A DNA stretch of 64,000 bases from Myroides profundi (lineage in GTDB: Bacteria; Bacteroidota; Bacteroidia; Flavobacteriales; Flavobacteriaceae). Location: positions 2,108,001-2,172,000 of the forward strand of contig NZ_CP010817.1 in assembly GCF_000833025.1 (NCBI RefSeq), given 5' to 3'. Positions within the stretch are counted from its first letter, which is position 1. Each line of letters opens with the position of its first letter. Below the pieces are notes generated by a model, which worked only from the letters and a program-made list of their open reading frames with translations, was not told where the DNA came from and made no database searches. Made by a program: the position numbers and the translations under genes. Below, one piece after another: positions 28,470 to 37,109 of this stretch.

Positions 28470-30143
28470 CTACTCTTTACTAAATAAAGCAGAGTAATCA
28501 TCTTCATATTTTTTCTTTAATCGCTGTTTTGCTTTTTTAACTGCATCAATAGTTACACCTAGAATATTTGCAGTTTCTTGATTAGTCAATTCCATTTTTT
28601 GCAACAACACAATACGTAGATTAGACTCGGTCAAGTCAGGAAACTGAGTAATAATTTCATTAAAATAGACTGCTTGTTCTTCTCTAAATGTTTCTTTAAA
28701 TAAAACCCAATTCTCCTCTGTCATCAGATGAGAACGAAGTAATTCTTCTATAGCAGGACGCTTTTCCTTGAAGATCTCCTTAGAAGAGTGAGAAGCCTTA
28801 TTTAACTCATGTTCTAATTTTGCTATTTGTGCGGTTTTTTCACTCAGATATACTTGATAAGATGCTAATGATGCTTTCGTCTCTTTTAACTTATTCTCTG
28901 AATTTATTTTAGATAACTGAAAATCCAATAGCTTCCCTTCATAAGCATATTTTTGAAGCTTTAGAATTCGTTTAGAAAAGAAGTACACCATACACAAGAT
29001 AAGCGTCAGAAGAACAGTGGTACTCAGCAAGAGTAGTCGTTGATATCTCACTCTTTCTGAGAAGCTTTTTTCCGCCTCTAGCTCCCAGTTTACTCTCTCA
29101 AGATTAGTATTCCAATTAATTTTATTAATGACCTCTTCTCCTTCCCTAGCTTCTATCACACTGTCTATCTGATCTAACTCCCTTCTATAAGAGAGCTCTT
29201 CTGTGTCTATCCCACGAGCCTTAGCGATATCGAGTAAATAAGATATAATTTCTCTTTCAAAGCCTGCTAAGTAGCTTTTAGTTTTAGTAATCTCATAAGA
29301 GTTTTTTAAAACTTCTTCTGCAAGATCATATTGCTTGCGATCCATGTATAGTTTCCCCAATTGTATCTGACTATACATTAGATTCCTCTCTTCACCTAAT
29401 TGTTGACTAATCTCTATATCTTCTTTCAGGTATAACTCTGCTTTCTCTATGTCTCCTTGTTTTTGATAAACTGATGCTATACCTCCTAAACTTTTAGCGT
29501 ATCTAAGGGTGTCCTTATACGATAAGGATGTTTCTTTTGCCAATTCATAGTAACGCATGGATTGATCTAGACTATCTACTTTAGAATATACTGTTCCTAA
29601 GCCCCATAAAACAGCACTGTTATTTAGCTGCTCCTTTTCCCCTTCTTCCAAAGCTTTTCTATAATAAATGAGAGCGCTCTCATTCATATTCATAGTCTCA
29701 AAGAAATAAGCTGTACGCAACAAAATATTTTTTGCTTGTACATCTAATACAATGCTTTTATTCTCTAAAGTTTTAGCAATCTTGATAAAATAGGGAGAAG
29801 CTTCGTAATAATAGTTATAAGAATAATAATAGAACCCAACCTCACTATACACCCATTCCTTCAATGCTACATTAGAAGACTTTTCTACCATAGATACACT
29901 TTCTAAAAAAAGTGAAGTAGTAATATCATTAATACTATCAGTTACCTCTAAATGGGATAATCCCTTAAGAATATTTCCAATCACCTTGCGCTCTGTAATA
30001 TTTCCAATATCGTCTACCTCAACAGTACCTGTCTTATAGTACTCATTGATTAAAATGTCGTATTGCTGATTATCTAAATGCTTAGTGTCTGTACAAGCAA
30101 CTATAAATAGAAATAGAAAGAAAGTAAATAGTTTGGTGGTCAT
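28470..30143 (-). CDS. Membrane-anchored TPR sensor with C-terminal LuxR-like HTH
   Basis: A 557-residue protein. It has a lipoprotein-like or signal-anchor start (FLFIVAC), several TPR units (about 100-330, such as AKSLGGIASVYQKQGDIEKAE), one membrane segment (about 368-390, RLLLLSTTVLLTLILCMVYFF), a coiled coil (about 400-450), and a HTH at the end (LTNQETANILGVTIDAVKKAKQRLKKKY). This arrangement is common in Bacteroidota, where it is thought to link an envelope signal to transcription directly. It lies upstream of the giant secreted protein on the same strand, separated by a terminator, so it may control that gene; this is inference. Confidence 0.85.
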   Translation of the reverse strand: MTTKLFTFFLFLFIVACTDTKHLDNQQYDILINEYYKTGTVEVDDIGNITERKVIGNILKGLSHLEVTDSINDITTSLFLESVSMVEKSSNVALKEWVYSEVGFYYYSYNYYYEASPYFIKIAKTLENKSIVLDVQAKNILLRTAYFFETMNMNESALIYYRKALEEGEKEQLNNSAVLWGLGTVYSKVDSLDQSMRYYELAKETSLSYKDTLRYAKSLGGIASVYQKQGDIEKAELYLKEDIEISQQLGEERNLMYSQIQLGKLYMDRKQYDLAEEVLKNSYEITKTKSYLAGFEREIISYLLDIAKARGIDTEELSYRRELDQIDSVIEAREGEEVINKINWNTNLERVNWELEAEKSFSERVRYQRLLLLSTTVLLTLILCMVYFFSKRILKLQKYAYEGKLLDFQLSKINSENKLKETKASLASYQVYLSEKTAQIAKLEHELNKASHSSKEIFKEKRPAIEELLRSHLMTEENWVLFKETFREEQAVYFNEIITQFPDLTESNLRIVLLQKMELTNQETANILGVTIDAVKKAKQRLKKKYEDDYSALFSKE

Positions 30144-30159
30144 TACATCTCATTTTGTA

Positions 30160-30189
30160 CAAAAATAATCCTATTTATCACAATACAAA
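30160..30189 (-). promoter_or_regulatory. Promoter of the TPR-HTH gene
   Basis: On the minus strand TTTG (30186-30189) is followed after 18 bases by TATTTTTG (30160-30167), a perfect TAnnTTTG -7 box, 16 bases before the ATG at 30143. Confidence 0.6.
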
Positions 30190-30277
30190 TCAATTCATTA
30201 AGATATAGTACAAACAAATACTTTATTAATTCAAATATTTTCATTTTCTTTGTATCGTAAATTCTCGATATATAGAA

Positions 30278-30577
30278 ATGACTGAACTATTTAAAGCTTT
30301 ATCAAACGAACACAGAGTGCAAATCCTAAAGTGGCTTAAGGCTCCACACGATTTCTTTGAACTAGAAGACATCGAACCTGAAGTACACGAGTTTGGGGTA
30401 TGCATGAGTGTTATCCAAAAAAAAGCAGGTCTTTCTCAATCTACCACCTCAGCTTATTTAACGAATATGGTAAATATTGGACTACTTACTTCTACTAGAA
30501 ATGGGCAATGGACTTACTATAAACGCAATGAAGATAAAATTGCTGAGTTAGCCAATTATATTCAAAACACTCTATAA
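30278..30577 (+). CDS. ArsR-family transcriptional regulator
   Basis: A 99-residue winged-helix repressor: TELFKALSNEHRVQILKWL at the start, recognition helix region KAGLSQSTTSAYLTNMVNIGLL and wing TSTRNGQWTYYKRNE. A single Cys (VCMSV) precedes the recognition helix, which lacks the metal-binding ELCVCDL motif of ArsR itself, so metal sensing is not indicated. It is 77 bases before an LLM oxidoreductase gene on the same strand and probably controls it. Confidence 0.92.
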   Translation: MTELFKALSNEHRVQILKWLKAPHDFFELEDIEPEVHEFGVCMSVIQKKAGLSQSTTSAYLTNMVNIGLLTSTRNGQWTYYKRNEDKIAELANYIQNTL

Positions 30578-30654
30578 CAACACTCTACAATGCAATCACT
30601 AAAGTATTATATTACAATATATCTATAATTCCAGATATCTAAATACCTATAAAA

Positions 30655-31620
30655 ATGAATAATAATTTTAAAAACCACAAGACTTTCAATAACGTCTTCA
30701 CACCAGGAAAGCTATCCTTGGGTATATTTTTACCTTTACAGGTATATGATAATAATATCGCCATTTTTAATCAACACCTAAAGTATATACAGCAGATAGA
30801 CACTAGCGGTTTCGCAGCTTTATGGGTTAGAGACATACCTGTGTATGATCCCAGTTTTAGAGACGTAGGACAAGTATATGATCCTCTTTCTTATCTAGCA
30901 TATATAGCAGGTCAGACTACAAATATTGCCCTTGGTACAGCGAGTATAGTATTGCCCTTACACCACCCTATTTCGTTGGCAAAGACAACAGCATCTATAG
31001 ATCAGCTTTCTAATGGTCGCTTATTACTAGGTGTTGGATCTGGTGATCGCTATGCTGAGTTTCCTGCTTTTAATAAATCTTTTGAAAGAAGAGGAGAATT
31101 ATTCCGAGAAGTTCTTCAGGATATGCAAGCCTTACATACTACAGACTCTCCTAAAATAAACTCTAGTATTACACAAATGCAAAACCTAGACTTAGTCCCT
31201 AAACCTCTGCATAAGCATATTCCTACATTAGTGACAGGCGCTAGTCAACAGTCATTAGATTGGATTGCTACTCATGCTGATGGTTGGATTACTTATCCAG
31301 GACCTACTACCACGAATGAGGATACCTTACACTTAGAACAAAAAATAAAAGCTTTTAGAGATTTAATTCCCAATGGAACATTTAAACCACATATGACAAA
31401 TGAATGGATAGAACTAGATGAAGATCCTCACTATCCTAGAACCCCATTAAGAGGAGGTTTTGTTCTTAAAACAGGTAGATTAGGACTTATAGAGCTTTTA
31501 CATAAATGGCAAGAAATAGGTGTAAATCATGCTGCTATAGGTATACAGTTTGGAAAACGAGATATAGGAGAAACTCTTGATGAATTGGCTAAGGAAGTAC
31601 TACCTTATTTTAACTACTAG
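30655..31620 (+). CDS. LLM-class flavin-dependent oxidoreductase
   Basis: A 321-residue TIM-barrel protein of the bacterial luciferase-like family: LGIFLPLQVYD at the N-terminus, ALWVRDIPVYDP, LGTASIVLPLHHPISLAKTTASIDQLSNGR and LLLGVGSGDR, all typical flavin-pocket strings. The family oxidises or reduces organic substrates with FMN/F420. The substrate is unknown, and within Bacteroidota it most resembles the luciferase-type subgroup of Bacillus protein BA3436. It is paired with the ArsR regulator. Confidence 0.9.
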   Translation: MNNNFKNHKTFNNVFTPGKLSLGIFLPLQVYDNNIAIFNQHLKYIQQIDTSGFAALWVRDIPVYDPSFRDVGQVYDPLSYLAYIAGQTTNIALGTASIVLPLHHPISLAKTTASIDQLSNGRLLLGVGSGDRYAEFPAFNKSFERRGELFREVLQDMQALHTTDSPKINSSITQMQNLDLVPKPLHKHIPTLVTGASQQSLDWIATHADGWITYPGPTTTNEDTLHLEQKIKAFRDLIPNGTFKPHMTNEWIELDEDPHYPRTPLRGGFVLKTGRLGLIELLHKWQEIGVNHAAIGIQFGKRDIGETLDELAKEVLPYFNY

Positions 31621-31806
31621 TATCGTAGTTAACACCATTTACCTTTTATAATATGTACTAAGCATAGAAATTATAAAGTAGCTACCTTCTCATAACTACT
31701 TTATAATTCGATCTATTTCATAAATAATAAGATCGATTATTTGTCGTTTTATAGTCTATTTACTATAACCTTTTCTTTCAATAAGTTACTTTAACGAATC
31801 GGTTTA

Positions 31807-31858
31807 AGTCCGTAGTGAGTCCGTTATGAGTCCGTTTTTTTGCACAAAATAACGGACT
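31807..31858. repeat. Three 11-bp phased AGTCCGT repeats plus an inverted copy
   Basis: AGTCCGT begins at 31807, 31818 and 31829, exactly 11 bases apart. The inverted copy ACGGACT is at 31852-31858. This spacing puts the copies on one face of the helix, as in clustered operators. The third and inverted copies can also form a hairpin. Confidence 0.55.
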
Positions 31859-32030
31859 GATTATGAACTTACCCTTTAGTAAACAAATATTCATCTGCAA
31901 TGAATAGTAAAGTATTTTCAAAATCTTATAGATACTAACTAATATAGCATACAAGCTTTATAAGAAGCCACACCTATATCATCATAGCAAAAAAAGAAGT
32001 ACCCTTACACTCTAAAAGCACTTCACTTTT

Positions 32031-32186
32031 AACCCAAATTCCGCGATAGACATATAGACGAAAAGTAATTATACAAAATAGCTCTGAATTAGTGAGTAAA
32101 GCATACTACAGTATGGTTTTAGAACTAATGAAAGAGATGTGAAGTAGAATTGCTTTGTAGTATTTGGCTAATGCGGAATCTGGGTT
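32031..32186 (+). repeat. 156-bp palindromic repeat, copy 1
   Basis: The ends are inverted (AACCCAAATTCCGC and GCGGAATCTGGGTT) and the two halves are imperfect inverted copies throughout, with CATACTACAGTATG near the centre. Two related copies in opposite orientation lie at 33503-33660 and 62632-62787. There is no coding capacity. It resembles a MITE or a structured intergenic repeat. Confidence 0.8.
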
Positions 32187-32275
32187 TAACATATCAACTA
32201 CTTTTTTTTATCAAATGATAAATTATTAAATTTATAGAGATGATAATTTTGACCTGTTAAAAAACGAGATTGATT

Positions 32276-33463
32276 ATGACACAAGACAATGTAAACAAAG
32301 GGTTATCCTTAGCGAGTATTTTTCCAACGAAAACAAGAATTCGATTAGCTGTGGTATGGTTGATTGTCATCTTATTTATGTTATTCGGAAGTTCTATTAC
32401 TGGAGATAGTCTATCCCCTCTATTAGCTACTAGTATTTTCTTGATCTTACTATTTACGATAGTAGGAGCTGCTTTTGGTGTAGTAAAAGAAGCGGATGAA
32501 CTCGCTCATAAATTAGGTGAACCTTTCGGAACATTGATTCTTACTCTTTCGATTGTATCAATAGAGGTAATTTTAATTTCTGCCGTAATGTTAGGCCCTG
32601 GAGAAAACCCAACTATTGGAAAGGATTCGATCTTCTCTGTAATGATGATCATTATGAATCTAGTCATAGGGCTGTGTATTCTATTAGGTGGACTAAAGTA
32701 TGGTGAGCAAGAGTATAATGCACAGGGAACAATGTCTTACTTAGCAATGATCATTATGCTAGGAGGTATCGGGTTAATGTTACCTAACTTCATTCAAGGT
32801 GCTGGTGGAGGGATGTTTAGTGATACACAGGCTATTGTCTTGGCTTTATTTATTATTATTCTCTATGCTGTATTCTTATTCTTTCAGATGAAAGGATATA
32901 GACATCTCTATGTACAACCTCAAAAAGGGTCAATGGAAATTCCATATAAAGATAGAGCCATTGCAGATATTCAATCTACAGATGAGCACCAAACTTCTGT
33001 AGGGAATAAAGGAGAGATATGGATACGTTCTATTATCCTAATCGGGATGATATTACCTATTGTACTTCTTTCTCATAATATGGCCGTAGTAGTAGACTAC
33101 GGGATTAAAGCCGCTAACCTCCCTACTCTATTAGGAGGTGTGTTAGTTGCCATCATCGTGTTCACCCCAGAGTCAATGACGGCAGTAAAAGCAGCATTAA
33201 ACAATGAGTTTCAACGCGCTATCAACCTGTGCCATGGTGCCTTCGTTTCTACAGTAGGATTAACTGTGCCTTCTGTACTAATCATTGGATTAATTACGGG
33301 CAAAACAGTATTGTTTGGGATGACTAGTACAGAGACTATTCTATTCGTGATCACCCTATTATTAAGTCTAATGACTTTCTTAGGCAAACGTACTACTCCT
33401 ATCATGGGTATTATGCACTTAGTATTATTTGCTGTATTTACACTGCTTATTTTCTATCCATAA
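32276..33463 (+). CDS. chaA: Calcium/proton antiporter, ChaA/CaCA family
   Basis: A 395-residue membrane protein with about eleven membrane segments. The two CaCA alpha repeats are visible: GEPFGTLILTLSIVSIEVILIS and FTPESMTAVKAALN...FVSTVGLTVPSV, each with the acidic residue used for cation exchange. It moves Ca2+ or Na+ out in exchange for protons. A TTG at 32270 also opens the frame, but the ATG at 32276 (MTQDNVNKG) is preferred. It stands alone between two copies of the palindromic repeat. Confidence 0.9.
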   Translation: MTQDNVNKGLSLASIFPTKTRIRLAVVWLIVILFMLFGSSITGDSLSPLLATSIFLILLFTIVGAAFGVVKEADELAHKLGEPFGTLILTLSIVSIEVILISAVMLGPGENPTIGKDSIFSVMMIIMNLVIGLCILLGGLKYGEQEYNAQGTMSYLAMIIMLGGIGLMLPNFIQGAGGGMFSDTQAIVLALFIIILYAVFLFFQMKGYRHLYVQPQKGSMEIPYKDRAIADIQSTDEHQTSVGNKGEIWIRSIILIGMILPIVLLSHNMAVVVDYGIKAANLPTLLGGVLVAIIVFTPESMTAVKAALNNEFQRAINLCHGAFVSTVGLTVPSVLIIGLITGKTVLFGMTSTETILFVITLLLSLMTFLGKRTTPIMGIMHLVLFAVFTLLIFYP

Positions 33464-33502
33464 TAACGTATTTCTTGTCAAAAAATCATTGGTAGAAAGA
33501 CT

Positions 33503-33660
33503 AATCTAGTTTCTACAGTAGCTTATTCTACAAGGAGATTCTATATAATCACTTCTGCATTAGTTCACAGACAATACTTTAGTATGTTTTTATCACTAAT
33601 TCATACCTATTGTGTATACTTACTTTTTGCTGATAGGTTTACTGACAGATTCTGGACTAA
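33503..33660 (-). repeat. 156-bp palindromic repeat, copy 2 (inverted)
   Basis: The plus strand aligns with the reverse complement of copy 1. Shared parts include CATTAGTTC, a central AATACTTTAGTAT, CACTAATTCA and TACTTTTTGCT. The ends AATCTAGTTTC and GATTCTGGACT are a degenerate version of the inverted ends. It lies after the antiporter gene and before a terminator. Confidence 0.7.
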
Positions 33661-33726
33661 ATTAAGGAAGCTAAGCTAATTGGTTCGAGCAAGGTTATTA
33701 CTTATTTAAGCAACCTTAATTTAATA

Positions 33727-33762
33727 AAAAAACACTCCTTATGCTTATAAGGAGTGTTTTTG
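33727..33762. terminator. Bidirectional intrinsic terminator
   Basis: AAAAACACTCCTTAT / ATAAGGAGTGTTTTT form a long stem with a 4-base loop between convergent genes. Confidence 0.88.
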
Positions 33763-33784
33763 TTTGTGACTATACTAAAGTACT

Positions 33785-34534
33785 TTATAAGGTAATATCA
33801 CTAATCATTAAATTATGATCTGATAATGCATTCATCTGATAAGTATCTTGACGAATGATTTTTATTGTACTATTAATTGATCTAATCATAAAATCTATTT
33901 TCTTATCGCTTTTATAAGCTGGAATAGTCATCTGATTCATAAATCGGGTATCTAAATCAAAAGTCGTTTTAAGTTGTTCTACTGGTTTAGAGTTTATTTC
34001 TGCATTAAGATCCCCTGTCAGAAAATCAAAAGTAGACTCTCTTTGTAATTCTGCTATGCGTTTCGTTTGTAATAGACGACTTTGTTCATTAGAGCTAGAC
34101 AGATGAGTTGTTCCTATATTTATCATTTGTGCTTCACCTAAATCTATTTTACATACTAATAAACCTCGTTGTTCTTCCTTGTTATCTACAAAAGGTAACT
34201 TATAGAAATGCTGTTCTACAATTGGAAATTTAGACAGGATAGCAATGCCGTAATCGCCCCCTTCATAATCTATTGTCTTACCAAAAGCATAAAACATTCC
34301 TGTTTTTTCTGCTAAAACTTTTACTTGATTTAAATATTGACCTGAGCGCATAGTATGTACATCTACTTCTTGTAAAGTAACGATATCTACTTCGTCTCTT
34401 AAGATTACAGCAGCTAATGAATTAAGATCTATCTTATGATAGCTATCATAAGCTGCTGCAAAATGATGTACATTGTAATTAAGAACTCTTACTTCACTTT
34501 TTTTTTTGATGCTTTGGTAGTTGATTCTACCCAT
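33785..34534 (-). CDS. Endonuclease/exonuclease/phosphatase (EEP) domain, second of a tandem pair
   Basis: Up to 249 residues. The EEP domain starts almost at once (VRVLNYNVHHF) and keeps the catalytic set: LQEVD, GTTHLS, TGDLNAE, KKIDFM, LSDHN. The enzyme should hydrolyse a phosphodiester (nucleic acid, phospholipid or inositol phosphate). It has no signal peptide, while its upstream neighbour does. The nominal ATG at 34534 lies inside the neighbour and encodes a meaningless start (MGRINYQS). Frame continuity through a run of ten A (34498-34507) suggests it is made as a fusion with that neighbour. Confidence 0.85.
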   Translation of the reverse strand: MGRINYQSIKKKSEVRVLNYNVHHFAAAYDSYHKIDLNSLAAVILRDEVDIVTLQEVDVHTMRSGQYLNQVKVLAEKTGMFYAFGKTIDYEGGDYGIAILSKFPIVEQHFYKLPFVDNKEEQRGLLVCKIDLGEAQMINIGTTHLSSSNEQSRLLQTKRIAELQRESTFDFLTGDLNAEINSKPVEQLKTTFDLDTRFMNQMTIPAYKSDKKIDFMIRSINSTIKIIRQDTYQMNALSDHNLMISDITL

Positions 34535-35370
34535 CTAAACTCTGTGAAGACTGGATAATGGTCAGAGGCAAATAAAGGTCCTCGCTGAATATCTAGCTCT
34601 CTATACTTAATAGGAGCTAAGTCAAGCCCTCTCAAGAAAATATAATCAATTCTACTTGATTTAGGAGCTTCTATTTTCCAAGCATTATGCGTATAACCTA
34701 ATTCTGAACGATACATTGCTGCATCTCTAGTATCGACAAACTTCGATTCTATTATCTTCTGATAAGGTAAGTCTGTTGGAGGTAAATTAAAATCACCTGT
34801 GAATACCACTGTTTCTCCTTTAGTGATTTTAGCTAATTCCTGATTAATAACTTCAACACTTCGTTGACGAGCCTCTTTACCCCTATGATCAAAGTGGGTG
34901 TTTAAATGGATAAATGTTTTTCCTGACTTTTTATCTTCAAAACGAGCCCATGTAGCTATACGAGGTAAAGAAGAATCCCAAGACTTAACTCCCTTTTCAT
35001 AAGGTGTTTCTGATAACCAAAATGTTCCACTCTCTAAAACTTTAAACCTATCTTTTAGGTAAAAAATAGGGCTGTACTCTCCTTTCGTTTCTCCTTCTCT
35101 TCCTTCTCCTACATAGTCATATTGTGGAAGTAAATTTTCTAAATCGACTAACTGGTTATGAAGTACTTCTTGCATACCAACAATATCCACATCATTAAAA
35201 AAGACAACTTCTGCAACCCATTCTTTTCGATTACTCCATTGATTTATACCATCATTAGAAGTATCCATCCTAATGTTAAAAGTCATTGCCTTCAAAGTCT
35301 GAGGCTCTTTCTCTTGAGCAAAAATACTAGTCCCTATAAATAGGACGCTTAGTAATATAGATCTTACCAT
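34489..35370 (-). CDS. Secreted endonuclease/exonuclease/phosphatase family protein
   Basis: A 293-residue protein with a signal peptide (SVLFIGTSIFAQ) and a full EEP domain: MTFNIRMDT, VGMQEVL, NTHFDHRG, GDFNLPPTD, SSRIDYIF and ASDHYPV. It overlaps the SusD stop by 7 bases, so it belongs to the SusC/SusD operon and probably processes the nutrient they import. The C-terminus reads ASKKKVK-stop at a run of ten A. One extra A would read on into the next EEP domain. Confidence 0.92.
   Translation of the reverse strand: MVRSILLSVLFIGTSIFAQEKEPQTLKAMTFNIRMDTSNDGINQWSNRKEWVAEVVFFNDVDIVGMQEVLHNQLVDLENLLPQYDYVGEGREGETKGEYSPIFYLKDRFKVLESGTFWLSETPYEKGVKSWDSSLPRIATWARFEDKKSGKTFIHLNTHFDHRGKEARQRSVEVINQELAKITKGETVVFTGDFNLPPTDLPYQKIIESKFVDTRDAAMYRSELGYTHNAWKIEAPKSSRIDYIFLRGLDLAPIKYRELDIQRGPLFASDHYPVFTEFRWVESTTKASKKKVK
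34498..34507 (-). other. Run of ten A at the junction of the two EEP genes
   Basis: A10 on the minus strand, followed by GTGAAGTAA. In the first gene frame it reads KKKVK-stop. With one base more the string KKKSEVRVLNYN joins both domains. Homopolymers of this length are prone to polymerase slippage in replication or transcription. Confidence 0.7.
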
Positions 35371-37100
35371 CCTGGATTTTGTTTTAAATTTGTATTTAAC
35401 TGAAGTTCTTGTATAGGTAGAGGGTATAAATAGTCTTTATTCTCATTCCATGTTCTATTCTTATTATTAGGAAATGGATCTATACTATTATTTTGATTTA
35501 AATGAATATCAGATCCTAGTTTAGCATAATAGACTCCTTGTACATTTTCTGTTGGTCTAGATCCTTCGTATAGGTAAATATCTGTCTTACCATTGTTGTC
35601 CAAATCATATTTACCTGGGCCATTAAAATACATTCCTTCAATATTCTGAACTAACTTTTGTCCTTCTTTCCAACGTACAATATCATCCCATCTATGATCT
35701 TCCATAAATAACTCTATGCGTCTCTCTCGTCTTAATTCTAGTAGTAATCCTTTATTAGCTCCGTTTACATTTACATATTGTTTAGCTAAATAAGCATCTG
35801 GTTTTGCATTTGCTTCTGCCATTACCATATCAGGCATTCCGACACGCTTTCTAAGCATATTTACAGATAGATCTAAATCACTCTGATCAATAATTCCCAA
35901 TTCTGCTTTTGCTTCTGCATATACTAATAAAACCTCTGCAAATCTAAATAGTGGCAAATCAACAATAGATGCATTATTCGTATCATACTGTGCTTCTGCG
36001 ACGTACTTAATTAACTGATAACCTGTAGTAGCTGCAGAGAAATCAGGTGTGAGCTGGATAGTGCTTCCAATTCTGGTATAACCAGGAGTACGTATAGTCT
36101 GACTCAATCTCAAGTCTCTATCTTTTACTTCTTCTTGGAATAACATCTTATTATAATCTGATCGATCTGTAAAACGGCTACCATCTTTCATTAAGTAACT
36201 ATTGATCAAATCTTTTGGCATAGATGGTCTACCATACGAAGCTGCTACTGTATAGTAATTCACATTATGACGAACATTCAGTTCTGTAGAAAACTCCCTA
36301 GCTAGAATAATCTCATCACCAATAGCCTTATGAGAAGCAAATAAATTCTGATAATCTTTATCAGGATTTCCTGTAGAGAAAACTTTATAACCAGATTCTT
36401 TTATTAATACTTCTGCTGCTTGATAAGCTTGTTCTAAATAAGTCTCATATCCAGGTAAGCCTCTATACTTCATATAAGTTCCTTCATATAAGCCTATGCG
36501 CGCTTTTAAGGCAAGAGCAGTCCATTTAGATACTCTATATACATCTTTAGTAGAACGCATATTCTCGATTGCGTAATCTAAATCTTTCAACATATTATCT
36601 ACCAATAGCTTACGTGGATCACGTGGCTTCTGTAAAGCGGCCTCATCCTCTGCTGTTAATAAATAATCATACCATGGCACATCTCCAAAACGCGTCACTT
36701 TTTCGAAGTAAAAATAAGCTCTAAAGAATCTTGCTAATCCTCCATAATGTTTAATAAGAGCTTCGTCTCCTACCTTTTCAAAATTGACTAGGAAATAGTT
36801 AATATCTCTCAAATTATTCCAAGACCATCCGCCTCCAGATGGAGGTACGACTCTCCCTCCTCTCATTTCATCAGATAAAATATTTTGAATAATATTATCG
36901 GTTCTATAATCTCCATTATATATAGAGGTAGTTGGAAACATTCTGTAAAAAGAATTAGAAAAAAGAATTAAGTCACTTTCTTTTTTAAAGAAGTTCTCAC
37001 TTGTCACAGACGATATCGGATCTCTCTCTAAGAAATCTTCACTACAAGAACCCAAAAATCCTGTTGCCATGAGTATGGCAAGTATTTTATATCTTTTCAT
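35364..37100 (-). CDS. SusD/RagB-family nutrient-binding lipoprotein
   Basis: A 578-residue lipoprotein (ATGFLGSCSEDFLERDP), the usual length and start for SusD. The TPR core (RAYFYFEKVTRFGDVPWYD), LLVYAEAKAEL and the conserved end LLELRRERRIELFMEDHRWDDIVRW with YPLPIQELQLN are present. It follows SusC by 9 bases and overlaps the EEP gene by 7, indicating one tightly coupled operon. Confidence 0.97.
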   Translation of the reverse strand: MKRYKILAILMATGFLGSCSEDFLERDPISSVTSENFFKKESDLILFSNSFYRMFPTTSIYNGDYRTDNIIQNILSDEMRGGRVVPPSGGGWSWNNLRDINYFLVNFEKVGDEALIKHYGGLARFFRAYFYFEKVTRFGDVPWYDYLLTAEDEAALQKPRDPRKLLVDNMLKDLDYAIENMRSTKDVYRVSKWTALALKARIGLYEGTYMKYRGLPGYETYLEQAYQAAEVLIKESGYKVFSTGNPDKDYQNLFASHKAIGDEIILAREFSTELNVRHNVNYYTVAASYGRPSMPKDLINSYLMKDGSRFTDRSDYNKMLFQEEVKDRDLRLSQTIRTPGYTRIGSTIQLTPDFSAATTGYQLIKYVAEAQYDTNNASIVDLPLFRFAEVLLVYAEAKAELGIIDQSDLDLSVNMLRKRVGMPDMVMAEANAKPDAYLAKQYVNVNGANKGLLLELRRERRIELFMEDHRWDDIVRWKEGQKLVQNIEGMYFNGPGKYDLDNNGKTDIYLYEGSRPTENVQGVYYAKLGSDIHLNQNNSIDPFPNNKNRTWNENKDYLYPLPIQELQLNTNLKQNPGW

Positions 37101-37109
37101 ATTAATTGT

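Larger units (their letters stand above)
31621..32275. other. Long intergenic region with repeats
   Basis: 655 bases without a credible gene. It holds three helically phased AGTCCGT repeats (31807-31858) and copy 1 of the 156-bp palindromic repeat (32031-32186). The promoter of the antiporter gene should lie after 32186. Confidence 0.6.
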
